Source: Gemmatimonadota bacterium (GTDB taxonomy: Bacteria > Gemmatimonadota > Gemmatimonadetes > Longimicrobiales > Gaopeijiaceae). Taken from it: DNA of 33,439 nt. Under the pieces are notes generated by a model. That model saw nothing but the letters and a program-made list of their open reading frames with translations. It ran no database searches and had not been told where the DNA came from. Both the position numbers and the translations under genes were made by a program. Each line of letters starts with the position of its first letter. Position 1 is the stretch's first letter. Where the stretch lies: assembly GCA_022560615.1 (NCBI GenBank), contig JADFSR010000041.1, positions 1 through 33,439 of the forward strand. Reading direction: 5' to 3'. Shown here one piece after another: positions 18,164 through 27,041 of this stretch.

Positions 18164-19669
18164 ATGAATCAATTCAGCCTCAAACTTCAACAGAGTGTGC
18201 AGCTCCGGCAGGAGTTGCGGATCAACCCACGCCTATATCAGGCGATGGAGTTGCTGTACATGCCCATGCTGGATCTCGAGCAACACCTGAAGCAGGAGGT
18301 TGCCGAGAACCCTCTGCTGGAGATGGAGGAAGCGGAGGTCGAGCAGGAAGTCGAGCTCAAGGAAGACACCGCCGACGAACCCACGGACGACGACGAAATC
18401 GACTGGGAGGAAATCCTTCTCGACGGATTCGACGTCGGAGGTCGGCGCGCGCAGTACGAACACACTGAACACTTCGAGCGTACGCCGGTCGCCGCGCGCG
18501 ACCTGCACGATCATCTGCAGGACCAGCTGCGTTTGCATTCGCTGTCGGAACGAGAGGTCCGGATGGGTGAGGAAATCGTCGGAAACATCAACGACGACGG
18601 GATGCTCGCGTGTGGGCTCGAGGAGGCGGTGAGCGGTGTGAACGGCTGGCTCGCGGAGGTGCGGCCCACGGCGATCGCTACCGCGGAGTCGATCGATGAC
18701 GAGGCTGTGCGCGCCGCCGAGCTCGAGGAGATCGCGGCGCTCTTCAGGCCGTACGTCATCGGGGAAGCCGAGGCGATGCTCGAGGTCATCCAAGGCTTCG
18801 ACCCGCCGGGGATCGGAGCTCGGGACGTGCGCGAGTCGATCCTCATCCAGCTCAGGATGCGTGACGAAGAGGGTGAGCTCACGTATGTGATCGTGCGGGA
18901 CCACTTCGACGCGCTCTTCAACCATCGCTGGACGGAACTCGCCAAGGAGCTCGGCGTCCAGCCGATCGAGGTGCAGGACGCCGCTGACGCGATCAGCCAT
19001 CTCGATCCCAAGCCAGGACTCAAGTATTCCGCGGAACCGGAACAGTATGTCATCCCCGATCTCATCGTCGAGGAGATCGACGGTGAGTATCTGGTCTTCG
19101 CCAACGACACGAGCTTGCCCAGGCTGCGCATATCACAGAGCTACCGGGAGATCGCCCGGGACAAGAAGTTCACAGGCGAAAACAAGGAGTTCATCTCCAG
19201 CAGGCTGAATTCGGCCCAGTGGATGATTCAGGCGATCGAGCAGCGGCGTCAGACCATGCTCAAGGTCATGAACTTCATTGTGGACCGTCAGCGCGACTTC
19301 TTCAAGCGAGGAGTGCAGCACCTCAGGCCGCTCACGCTGCGCGAGGTCGCCGATTACATCGAGATGCACGAGTCGACTGTGTCGCGGGTAACGAACAAGA
19401 AGTACGTGCAGACGCCGCGCGGAGTTTATTCACTCAAGTACTTCTTCTCGAGCGGTCTCTCGACCACGAGCGGCGAGGACATCTCGGCGCGCGGCGTGAA
19501 GGACAAGATCAAGAGCCTCGTCGCGGACGAGGACACCGGCAAGCCGCTCACCGATCAGGCGATCGTGAAGTCGCTCATGGTCGACGGCGTGAAGATCGCT
19601 CGCCGTACGGTGGCCAAGTACCGGGACCAACTCGGGATCCTGCCCGCCCGCATGCGCAAGCGCGTATGA
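18164..19669 (+). CDS. rpoN: RNA polymerase sigma-54 factor
   Basis: Sigma-54 directs RNA polymerase to -24/-12 promoters and requires AAA+ activators. The protein has 501 residues. Region I at 1-50 has the Gln/Leu-rich activator-binding helix (LKLQQSVQLRQELRINPRLY) and AENPLLE; an acidic region II follows at about 54-90 (EEAEVEQEVELKED). The core-binding region covers about 105-330, with GFDPPGIGARDVRE; the helix-turn-helix is near 385-405 (LREVADYIEMHESTVSRVTN); and the RpoN box ARRTVAKYRD sits at 479-488. All parts are intact. ATG 18164 is 18 bases after lptB, and the stop overlaps the next glycosyltransferase (ATGA). An NtrC-type partner is encoded at 29.9 kb. Confidence 0.97.
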   Translation: MNQFSLKLQQSVQLRQELRINPRLYQAMELLYMPMLDLEQHLKQEVAENPLLEMEEAEVEQEVELKEDTADEPTDDDEIDWEEILLDGFDVGGRRAQYEHTEHFERTPVAARDLHDHLQDQLRLHSLSEREVRMGEEIVGNINDDGMLACGLEEAVSGVNGWLAEVRPTAIATAESIDDEAVRAAELEEIAALFRPYVIGEAEAMLEVIQGFDPPGIGARDVRESILIQLRMRDEEGELTYVIVRDHFDALFNHRWTELAKELGVQPIEVQDAADAISHLDPKPGLKYSAEPEQYVIPDLIVEEIDGEYLVFANDTSLPRLRISQSYREIARDKKFTGENKEFISSRLNSAQWMIQAIEQRRQTMLKVMNFIVDRQRDFFKRGVQHLRPLTLREVADYIEMHESTVSRVTNKKYVQTPRGVYSLKYFFSSGLSTTSGEDISARGVKDKIKSLVADEDTGKPLTDQAIVKSLMVDGVKIARRTVAKYRDQLGILPARMRKRV

Positions 19670-20616
19670 GCAAGAGCGACTTCGCCGTAATCGTCCCCGC
19701 CTTCAACGAAGCACCCGTCATCAAGGAGCTGGTGCGGGAGCTCAGGGAGGCGTTCGAGCGCCATGGGCTCGATGGTGAGGTCGTGCTCGTCGACGACGGT
19801 TCCACGGATGATACCGCCTCGCTCGCACGTGAAGAGGCAGACGGGTGGGGAGCTTTCAAAATCGTCCAGCACAAGACGAACCAGGGAAAGACCGAGGCGA
19901 TGATCACTGGAGCGGCCTCGACCGAGAAAAGCTATCTCGTGCTTTTCGACGCGGACCTGCAGCACTCTCCGGACGAGATCCCCCGCTTCCTCGAGCGACT
20001 CGCGGACGGGTTCGATATCGTGACGGGGCGCAAGATCGGAGGGTACAACAAGAGGGCGGTCTCCACGGTCTACAACCGGATCTCGCGCCGGGTCTTCGAC
20101 GTGCCGGTCTCCGATCTCAACTCGATGAAGGCGTTCCACCGAAGCGTGCTCGACGGGCTCACACTGCGCCACGACTGGCACCGCTTCTTCGTCGTGCTCG
20201 CGCACGCCCGCGGTGCGACCGTAAGCGAGATCGACATCGAGCTGCACCCCAGACGGGCAGGGAAGTCCAAGTTCACCGGGCCGTTTCGAATCATCGTCGG
20301 ATTGCTCGACCTGGTTTCCGTGGGCTTCCTGCTGATGTTCTCGCGGAAGCCGCTGCTGCTCTTCGGCGTAACCGGGATGCTCTTGGCCGGACTGGGAGTT
20401 CTCGTCGCGGGGGTGGCGATCTACCTGCGCTTCGTGCACCCAATGGTGGGGTTCGACCCGTACATCCCGCCCATGGGGTACCGGCCACTTCTGTATCTGG
20501 TGATGCTGTTCGAGACGCTCGGCTTCCTGCTCGTAGGCTTCGGGCTCGTCTCGGAGCAAATCGCGCAGGTGAGGGACGAGCTCGACGCGCTGAAGAAGAA
20601 TGGACGACTGACTTGA
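19666..20616 (+). CDS. Family 2 glycosyltransferase with C-terminal membrane helices
   Basis: This 316-residue protein has an N-terminal GT-A domain: VIVPAFNEAPVI at 9-20, LVDDGSTDDTASLA at 41-54, the metal-binding DAD at 95-97 in FDADLQHSPDEI, and SDLNSMKAFHRSVL. From about residue 205 there are two to three hydrophobic segments (IVGLLDLVSVGFLLMF, LLAGLGVLVAGVAIYL and LVMLFETLGFLLVGFG). This architecture is that of polyprenyl-phosphate sugar transferases (ArnC, GtrB or Dpm1 type), which load a sugar onto an undecaprenyl carrier at the inner membrane. The ATG at 19666 overlaps the rpoN stop. The sugar cannot be told from sequence. Confidence 0.9.
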   Translation: MSKSDFAVIVPAFNEAPVIKELVRELREAFERHGLDGEVVLVDDGSTDDTASLAREEADGWGAFKIVQHKTNQGKTEAMITGAASTEKSYLVLFDADLQHSPDEIPRFLERLADGFDIVTGRKIGGYNKRAVSTVYNRISRRVFDVPVSDLNSMKAFHRSVLDGLTLRHDWHRFFVVLAHARGATVSEIDIELHPRRAGKSKFTGPFRIIVGLLDLVSVGFLLMFSRKPLLLFGVTGMLLAGLGVLVAGVAIYLRFVHPMVGFDPYIPPMGYRPLLYLVMLFETLGFLLVGFGLVSEQIAQVRDELDALKKNGRLT

Positions 20617-21773
20617 GTGAGAAGGTCGGGGTGCCCCGTCGAGTCCTCGTCGTGGTGGGGACTCGACCCGAGGCGATCAAGATGGCCCCGGTCGTCGACG
20701 CACTGCGCGATCACAGCGCCGACGTCGAGACGCGTGTGGTGCTCACGGGCCAACACACGCAACTCGTCGACCAGGTCGTGCAGGCGCTCCGACTGGACCC
20801 CGACTACGACTTGGGCATCATGAAAGAGGGCCAGACCCTCTACGACGTGGTTCAGGGCGCGCTCGAAGGCCTGCGTGGCGTCGTGCAAGAGTTCAGACCC
20901 GATGCGTTGCTCGTGCAGGGCGACACCGCCACGGTGTTCACCGGGTCGCTCGTGGGCTTCTTCGAGCGGGTGAAGGTCGGGCACGTCGAGGCCGGCCTGC
21001 GCAGCCACGACAAGTGGGCTCCGTTCCCCGAGGAGATCTTCCGGCGCCTTACGGATGTGGTCTCCGACTACTGCTTCGCGCCGACGGCGCACGCCAAGCG
21101 CGCTCTGCTCGCCGAAAAAGTGCCTGCGGAGCACGTGTACGTGACCGGCAATACCGTCGTCGACGCGCTCATGAGCGTGGCCGACCAACAGAGACCCGTT
21201 GAGAACGAGGTCTTGCGCGCGGCGATTCAGGGTGAGCGCAGGCTCGTGCTGCTGACTGCGCATCGGCGTGAATCGTTCGGTGCACCGATCCGCGAGCTGT
21301 TCGGCGCGGTGCGCGCGCTCGCGGATGAGATCGACGACATCGAGATCGTGTATCCGGTGCATCCGAACCCCAGCATCCTCGAACCTGCGCGCGAACTGCT
21401 CACGGACCATGAGCGCATCCACCTCATCGACCCGCTTGGCTATCTCGACCTGGTCGCCGCACTCGCGTCGGCGGCGCTCGTCCTGACCGACTCGGGCGGT
21501 ATCCAGGAGGAGGCTCCCACCTTCGGTGTGCCCGTTCTGGTATTGCGCGAGGTGACGGAGCGCCCAGAGGGTATCGAGGCGGGGGTGGCCGAACTCGTGG
21601 GCACGAACCGGAAGCTGATCCTGGAGCGCAGTCGGGCGGCACTCGCTCGCTCGGCGTCGGACGTACCGGCTACCAACCCGTACGGGGACGGTAGAGCCGG
21701 CGCGCGCATCGCGGACATCGTGGTTTCCGACCTGCTCGGGCGTCCGCGCGCCATGGAGGACTGGGGCGCGTGA
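20613..21773 (+). CDS. wecB: UDP-N-acetylglucosamine 2-epimerase (non-hydrolysing)
   Basis: The enzyme converts UDP-GlcNAc to UDP-ManNAc, a precursor of surface polysaccharides. The protein has 386 residues counted from TTG at 20613, which overlaps the preceding stop (TTGA); GTG at 20631 is an alternative. Family motifs are VVGTRPEAIKMAPVV, TGQHTQLVDQV, VQGDTATVFTGSL, VGHVEAGLRS, FPEEIFRRLTD, VTGNTVVDAL, LTAHRRESFG, YPVHPNP and LTDSGGIQEEAPTFGVP followed by LREVTERPE. All conserved segments are present in order. Its stop overlaps the next start (GTGA). The product fits a glycan operon in which ManNAc or a derived sugar is used. Confidence 0.95.
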   Translation: MSEKVGVPRRVLVVVGTRPEAIKMAPVVDALRDHSADVETRVVLTGQHTQLVDQVVQALRLDPDYDLGIMKEGQTLYDVVQGALEGLRGVVQEFRPDALLVQGDTATVFTGSLVGFFERVKVGHVEAGLRSHDKWAPFPEEIFRRLTDVVSDYCFAPTAHAKRALLAEKVPAEHVYVTGNTVVDALMSVADQQRPVENEVLRAAIQGERRLVLLTAHRRESFGAPIRELFGAVRALADEIDDIEIVYPVHPNPSILEPARELLTDHERIHLIDPLGYLDLVAALASAALVLTDSGGIQEEAPTFGVPVLVLREVTERPEGIEAGVAELVGTNRKLILERSRAALARSASDVPATNPYGDGRAGARIADIVVSDLLGRPRAMEDWGA

Positions 21774-22888
21774 ACATCCTCATGCACTGCGTCTACTTTC
21801 CTCCGGAGGTCGGCGGCCTCGAGAGCCACGTCTACTACCTGTGCCAGGCACTGGCCCAACGTGGACACGAAGTGGACATGGTGACGTCTCGTTCTCAGCC
21901 AGGACTACCCTATCATGAGATCATGGGCGGCGTTCGAGTGTGGCGAACCTGGATGCCCGCGCGCAATGCGCCTGGCTGGGCAGCCCACGCCTTCTTCTCG
22001 ATGCCGCGTTTCGGTGCCCTCGCTCGCTCGGCCGACGTCTTGCACGCCCAGGACATCGCGTCGGTTCTTCCGTGCATGGTCGCGCAACGGGTAGGCAAGG
22101 CACCGATCGTCACTACGTACCACACGAGTCACTTCCTCAAGCGAGCCGAGTCGCGCTTTTGGCGTCCGATCTTCAAGCGCTTTCTGGAGGCTGCGGACCA
22201 CAACCTTGCCGCGAGTGTTGAGATCGCCTCAGTGGGCGAGGGCATTGCGCCCGGCGTCCGCGTCGAGGCGCTCACCAACGGAGTCGAAACGTCGTTCTTT
22301 CGGCGTGTCGAGCCGACGCTCTCTGCGCTCCCGGACGGGCGCGCGCGCCTGATCGTACCGCGCAGGCTCTTCCACAAGAACGGCGTCGAGTACTTCGTGC
22401 GCGCGATGCCGCTCATCACGAGCGAGGTCGACGCAGAGGCGGTGCTCGTGGGAAACGGACCGGAACGGCAGAAGCTCGAGGCCCTGGCCGCTGAACTCGG
22501 GGTCGCCGACCGCGTGACCTTCCTGGGCGCGCGCGCCAACCAGGAGATGCCCGGCCTTCTTTCGTCCGGCGACCTGGCGATCTTTCCATCGCTGATGGAG
22601 GCGACCTCGATCGCGGCGCTAGAGGCGATGTCGTGCGAGCTGCCGGTCGCCGCGTCGAGGGTCGGAGGCTTACCCGAAATCGTCAGTAGCTCGGTGGGTG
22701 GGCTCTTCGAGCCCGCGGATCCCGCGTCTCTCGCGGCGAAGGTGATCGAGCTGCTGCGCGGCGGTCAGCTCCGCGGCTTGGGCGCCGAAGCGCGAAGGCG
22801 AGTCGTGGACAGGTGGAGCAACGCCCGCCTCGTCGACCGGCATCTCGATATCTACGAGGAGCTCGTGGCGCGCCGCCACGCCGCGTAG
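21770..22888 (+). CDS. Family 4 (GT-B) glycosyltransferase
   Basis: This 372-residue retaining glycosyltransferase of GT4 type acts at the cytoplasmic face of the inner membrane. The N-terminal half begins MNILMHCVYFPPEVGGLESH, the usual donor-proximal Gly-rich loop. The C-terminal half has IVPRRLFHKNGVEYFVRAMP, VLVGNGPERQKLE and the catalytic EX7E motif as EATSIAALE, with Glu277 and Glu285, followed by ASRVGGLPEIV. No membrane helix is seen. The start is GTG at 21770, overlapping the wecB stop. Acceptor and sugar are unknown; glycan chain extension is inferred from the neighbours. Confidence 0.92.
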   Translation: MNILMHCVYFPPEVGGLESHVYYLCQALAQRGHEVDMVTSRSQPGLPYHEIMGGVRVWRTWMPARNAPGWAAHAFFSMPRFGALARSADVLHAQDIASVLPCMVAQRVGKAPIVTTYHTSHFLKRAESRFWRPIFKRFLEAADHNLAASVEIASVGEGIAPGVRVEALTNGVETSFFRRVEPTLSALPDGRARLIVPRRLFHKNGVEYFVRAMPLITSEVDAEAVLVGNGPERQKLEALAAELGVADRVTFLGARANQEMPGLLSSGDLAIFPSLMEATSIAALEAMSCELPVAASRVGGLPEIVSSSVGGLFEPADPASLAAKVIELLRGGQLRGLGAEARRRVVDRWSNARLVDRHLDIYEELVARRHAA

Positions 22889-22898
22889 CGGGGCAGAG

Positions 22899-25382
22899 AT
22901 GGCGAAGAAGCGACGGAAAGACCGGGACGCCCAGGTACCTTCCGTCCCGAGGTGGCTGCCGCCCACGCTCTTCGTCGGTCTGACCCTGCTGCTCTTTCGC
23001 GAGTTCGTGTTCGGCGACCAGATGCTGTACGGCGCGGACACCTTGCTGGGGATGGGTTATGTCGTACGGGAGCTCTACGCCGAGTCGATCCGTACCTTCG
23101 GTGCACTTCCGCGATGGGCGCCCGATATCCTGGGCGGCACGCCGTTCCTGGAAGCGCTTTCCGCAGGCGACTCGTTCTACCCTCCGTCGCTGTTCCTACT
23201 CCTGGTCATGGAGCCATTCCGGGCCCTCGGCTGGAAGCTGGTCATCCACGTCGCGGCTGCAGGCTTCTTCATGTTCGCTTGGGTGCGCTCGATCGGAGCG
23301 TCCCGACCGGCCGCGCTCGTCGCGGGTGTGGGCTACATGCTCGCGCCGTTCTTCGTGAGCCTCGTGCACCCTGGTCACGACGGGAAGATCTTCGTCACTG
23401 CGCTGACGCCGTTGCTCTTCTGGGCGGTCGAGCGTCACTTCGTGGCTCCGCGAGTGGCGGCATTCTGCTCGATGGCGCTCATCATCGGGCTGGTCATCTC
23501 GACGACCCACTTCCAGATGGCGTACTTCCTATTCGGAGCTGTGGGTCTGTACGGGATCTTCCGGTCGGTACAGATCGCGCGCACGCGCGTCGCGGATGCC
23601 GAGGAGGAGCCCACAGTGGCGCACGGCGCGTCCGGTCCACGCACGGCGGGCGTCCGCTTCGCCCTCTTCTTGGCGGCGTCGCTCACCGGCGCTGGAATCG
23701 CAGGCTTCCAGTTCTTCCCCGCCTTCGACTACGTAACCGACTACTCGCGGCGAATTCAGACCTCTCGAGAGGCCGCAGGAGAATCTGGAGTCGCGTGGTC
23801 CAGCTCGTGGTCTCTCCATCCCGAGGAAGCGATGGCGATGGTGATCCCCGAATTCGCGGGGAACAACGCGGGAGGTTCGGCTGACTGGGCGCAAAACACG
23901 TACTGGGGCCGGAACCTCTTCAAGGACAACCACGAGTACGCCGGTCTCGTGCTGCTTCTGCTCGCCGCTGTCTCCTTCGTGGGCGGTGCGCGGTCGGGAC
24001 TGCGCTGGTTCTTCACGGGCCTGGGAGCACTCGCGTTCCTGTTCGCACTGGGGGCCCATACGCCTATTTGGCGGCTCTTCTACGAGCTTGTGCCAGGCAT
24101 CCGCCTGTTCCGAGCTCCGTCCCAGGTCATGTTCCTGTTCGGTTTCGGCGCCGCGACTCTGGCCGCTCTCGGTGTGGACCGGATTCTCGGGGCCGCTCGG
24201 GAGGACGACGACGAGGGCTGGCGCAGTATCATGCGCGTGCTCTGGGGCGCCGCCGGGGTGCTCGGAGTTGTCGCGCTGCTGGCGGCCTCGGGAGTCCTGA
24301 CGTCCTTGTGGACCTCGACTGTCTACGCGGACGTCGATCCGGGCCGCCTCCAGCTCATGGAGAGCCAGCTCCGACCCTTCATCGGGCAGGGCGCGTTCAT
24401 CGCGTTCTTTTTGGCTCTTGCGCTCGCCGGGCTGACCTGGGCTGTCCGCGGCGCCTACCTGGCCCCGAAGGCGCTGCTGGCGGGACTCGTGCTGCTCGTC
24501 GTGGCAGACGAACTGCGCGTATCGAACACGTTCATCCAGCCGTTCGACTTCAAGACATGGTCGGCGCCGGATGCCAACATTCAGGCGATCCTGAACCAGG
24601 AAGAGGGCAGCGACGAGCCCTATCGGCTCTTTTCGTTTCGCAGGTCTGGGCAGGACGTGATCCCGGCACTCCACGGCATCGAGCTCGTCGCGGGGAATCA
24701 CCCCAACGACCTGTCCCGCTACCGTGAGTTGATCGGGATGGTGGGGTCGGGCACGCCCGAGAATCTCTTCAACCCGAACATCCGCCGGCTGCTCAACGTG
24801 AAGTACTGGCTGTGGCCGGATTACGAGCTCGGGCAGTCCATCGAGGGGCGTATTTTCTCGCGGACACAGCTCAGCGACGGTCGACCCTACGAGACAGTCT
24901 TCATCGAGGAAGGCCTACCACGCGCTCGCCTGGTGGGCAGCGCGGTGATCAAGTCGGACGAAGAAGCAGTCCCGTACATGCTTTCGCCCGACTTCGACCC
25001 CGAGGCCGAGGTGGTATTGACCGAAGCCCCGCCGCTGGCGCTCCGAGGCGGGCCCGTGGCAGGCACCGTGACGTGGCTGGAGCGAACCCCAAACCGGCTC
25101 CGGCTCTCGGTCACTACGCAGCAGCCCGCGCTGCTCGTGGTCTCCGACAACTGGTTCCCGGCCTGGCGAGCGACCGTGAACGGCGCCGAACAGCCGGTCC
25201 TACGCGCGTATCACAGCCTGCGCGCCGTGCCGATCCCGACGGGTGAGCACACCGTCGAGATGGTATACGAATCCGCATTGGTCCGCACCAGCATCTGGAT
25301 TAGCCTGGTGCTCTTCCTGGCGGTCGTGGCGGCCGCCGGCTTCGATCTCTGGCGCGGGCGCCGGAGAAGGGAGGCTCACTGA
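22899..25382 (+). CDS. Large polytopic membrane protein, YfhO family
   Basis: This 827-residue protein has a short basic N-terminus, a dozen or so hydrophobic helices up to about residue 535, a long soluble domain to about 790 and a last helix at about 798-817 followed by Arg-rich residues. The start shows GADTLLGMGYVVRELYAESI and PRWAPDILGGTPFLEALSAG followed by DSFYPPSLF, the first-loop pattern of YfhO/GT-C type proteins. The end has LLVVSDNWFPAWRATVNG followed by LRAYHSLRAVPIPTGEHTV, the typical C-terminal YfhO motif. Members are implicated in lipid-linked sugar transfer (for example lipoteichoic acid glycosylation in Gram-positives). Here a lipid-linked glycan transfer role is inferred. 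It starts ten bases after the GT4 gene. Confidence 0.88.
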   Translation: MAKKRRKDRDAQVPSVPRWLPPTLFVGLTLLLFREFVFGDQMLYGADTLLGMGYVVRELYAESIRTFGALPRWAPDILGGTPFLEALSAGDSFYPPSLFLLLVMEPFRALGWKLVIHVAAAGFFMFAWVRSIGASRPAALVAGVGYMLAPFFVSLVHPGHDGKIFVTALTPLLFWAVERHFVAPRVAAFCSMALIIGLVISTTHFQMAYFLFGAVGLYGIFRSVQIARTRVADAEEEPTVAHGASGPRTAGVRFALFLAASLTGAGIAGFQFFPAFDYVTDYSRRIQTSREAAGESGVAWSSSWSLHPEEAMAMVIPEFAGNNAGGSADWAQNTYWGRNLFKDNHEYAGLVLLLLAAVSFVGGARSGLRWFFTGLGALAFLFALGAHTPIWRLFYELVPGIRLFRAPSQVMFLFGFGAATLAALGVDRILGAAREDDDEGWRSIMRVLWGAAGVLGVVALLAASGVLTSLWTSTVYADVDPGRLQLMESQLRPFIGQGAFIAFFLALALAGLTWAVRGAYLAPKALLAGLVLLVVADELRVSNTFIQPFDFKTWSAPDANIQAILNQEEGSDEPYRLFSFRRSGQDVIPALHGIELVAGNHPNDLSRYRELIGMVGSGTPENLFNPNIRRLLNVKYWLWPDYELGQSIEGRIFSRTQLSDGRPYETVFIEEGLPRARLVGSAVIKSDEEAVPYMLSPDFDPEAEVVLTEAPPLALRGGPVAGTVTWLERTPNRLRLSVTTQQPALLVVSDNWFPAWRATVNGAEQPVLRAYHSLRAVPIPTGEHTVEMVYESALVRTSIWISLVLFLAVVAAAGFDLWRGRRRREAH

Positions 25383-26314
25383 AGACCTGGCTGATCCGAA
25401 TCGGGCAGCTCGCCCTTACGATCCTGGTGACGTGGTTCATCGTGGACCGGGTGGGGCTGGACTGGACCGAATTCCAGGATCTCGATCCGGCGGCGTGGCA
25501 GCCGAATCTGCTGCTGTTAGGGGCGGCATGCGCTCTACTGCTCATCGCGATGTTCATGAACGCCGTGCTTTGGGCCCGGGTCGTCGCTGATCTCGGTGGT
25601 GCGCGCATTCCGCCGATCGAGGCCATCCAACTGTTCATGATCGCGAACCTCGGCCGCTACGTGCCCGGGAAAGTGTGGCAAATCGCCGGGCTCGCCGCGC
25701 TCGCGCGGGGAAAGGGTGTGGGACCTGTCACGGCGACCGGTGCGGCGGTGCTCGGCCAAGGGCTGTCGCTGCTCGCGGCGACCGCAGTGGGGCTGGGCGC
25801 GTTGCTCACCGGACCCGAGCGTCTGCGTCCTTGGGGGCTCTTCGCCGCCGGCCTCCTCGTGCTCGTCACCATCGTCATCGCGACCCCTACCAGCTTCCGG
25901 TGGGGCGCCCGGCTCTGGTTCCGTGTGGCGCGCGCGGAGACGCCCCAGCAGTTGGACTCGGTTCACGGGCTACAGTGGCTCGCACTCTACGCGCTCAATT
26001 GGGTACTCTTGGCGTTGTCGTTTTGGGTGCTCGTCGTCAGCTTCGGTGTCTCCGCCGGGATCGTACCCGCCGCATCCGCCTTCGCGGCCGCGTACGTCAT
26101 CGGTTACCTGTTCATCCCGGCCCCGGCGGGCGTCGGGGTACGCGAGGGATTCCTGGTGGCATTCTTGACTCCGCACGTAGGTGTCGGCCCGGCCGGCGCG
26201 CTCGCCGTCATTGCACGGGTCTGGACCACGGTCGTGGAGCTCGTTCCCGCCGCGGTGTTCTGGGTGCGTCACGTCGCAGCTAACGGAACAGGGAAGGACG
26301 CCAGCGATGAGTGA
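25379..26314 (+). CDS. LPG-synthase-like (UPF0104/AglD type) membrane protein, probable CTG start
   Basis: This integral membrane protein has about eight hydrophobic segments and contains FMIANLGRYVPGKVWQIAGL, the conserved core of the lysylphosphatidylglycerol-synthase transmembrane family, which includes AglD-type proteins of glycan pathways. ATG/GTG-only gene calling would begin at GTG 25427 inside the first helix. In frame, 48 bases upstream, is CTG at 25379, overlapping the YfhO stop as CTGA. Translated from there the protein is 311 residues and begins MKTWLIRIGQLALTILVTWF, the expected short basic leader and full first helix. I prefer this start because the other genes of the operon use NTGA overlaps. 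The 3' end overlaps the next gene by eight bases. Transport or flipping of a lipid-linked sugar is a guess. Confidence 0.85.
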   Translation: MKTWLIRIGQLALTILVTWFIVDRVGLDWTEFQDLDPAAWQPNLLLLGAACALLLIAMFMNAVLWARVVADLGGARIPPIEAIQLFMIANLGRYVPGKVWQIAGLAALARGKGVGPVTATGAAVLGQGLSLLAATAVGLGALLTGPERLRPWGLFAAGLLVLVTIVIATPTSFRWGARLWFRVARAETPQQLDSVHGLQWLALYALNWVLLALSFWVLVVSFGVSAGIVPAASAFAAAYVIGYLFIPAPAGVGVREGFLVAFLTPHVGVGPAGALAVIARVWTTVVELVPAAVFWVRHVAANGTGKDASDE

Positions 26315-27041
26315 GGGACGTAGCGAGCGCTTCCTCGTCATCGTGCCGACGTACAACGAGAAGGAAAACCTTCCCCGGAAGATCCCGAAGATTCTCGAGC
26401 AGGACGAGCGCATCGATGTGCTCGTCGTCGATGACGCTTCGCCGGACGGCACCGGTAGGCTCGCCGACGAGATCGCTACCCAGGACCCCCGCGTGCATGT
26501 CATGCACCGCCCCTTGAAAGACGGTTTGGGGAAGGCGTATCTCGCAGGCTTCGCTTGGGCGCTCGAGAGGGAATACGAGCTGATCTTCGAGATGGACGCC
26601 GATATCTCGCACCCTCCCGAGGCGCTGCCTTCGCTGATCGCCGCGGCCGAGGATCACGACTTCGTCATCGGCTCGAGGTACGTCGACGGTAAGGTCACGG
26701 TCTCCAACTGGCCGATGAGCCGACTCCTCGTGAGCTACTTCGGTTCGTGGTACGCGCGCACCATCACCAGAATGCCTATCCGAGACGCGACCGGCGGCTT
26801 CAACTGCTGGCACCGCAGGGTGCTCGAGAGGGTCAGGCTCGATCGGGTGCGCTCGAACGGTTACGCATTCCAGATCGAGCTGAAATTCCGCGCCTGGTGC
26901 AGGGGGTTCTCGTTCACAGAAGTCCCCATCCTCTTCACGGAGCGGGATAGCGGTGAGTCCAAGATGTCGAAACGGATCGTCCGCGAAGCCGTGTGGCGCG
27001 TCTGGTGGCTCAAGTTCCAGCAGATTTTTCGACGCCTGTGA
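26307..27041 (+). CDS. Polyprenol-phosphate mannosyltransferase-like GT2 (Dpm1 type)
   Basis: This 244-residue soluble GT-A glycosyltransferase has VIVPTYNEKENL at 11-22, VVDDASPDGTGRLADE, KDGLGKAYLAGF, the metal site DAD at 97-99 in EMDADISHPPEALP, VIGSRYVDGG-like VIGSRYVDGK, and a DATGGFNCWHRRVLE segment. This order matches dolichol/polyprenol-phosphate mannose synthases without a membrane tail. The ATG at 26307 follows GGAAGGA. It overlaps the upstream gene by eight bases and the methyltransferase by four (GTGA). It should charge a polyprenyl phosphate with a hexose used by the nearby membrane proteins; the sugar is not determined. Confidence 0.92.
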   Translation: MSEGRSERFLVIVPTYNEKENLPRKIPKILEQDERIDVLVVDDASPDGTGRLADEIATQDPRVHVMHRPLKDGLGKAYLAGFAWALEREYELIFEMDADISHPPEALPSLIAAAEDHDFVIGSRYVDGKVTVSNWPMSRLLVSYFGSWYARTITRMPIRDATGGFNCWHRRVLERVRLDRVRSNGYAFQIELKFRAWCRGFSFTEVPILFTERDSGESKMSKRIVREAVWRVWWLKFQQIFRRL

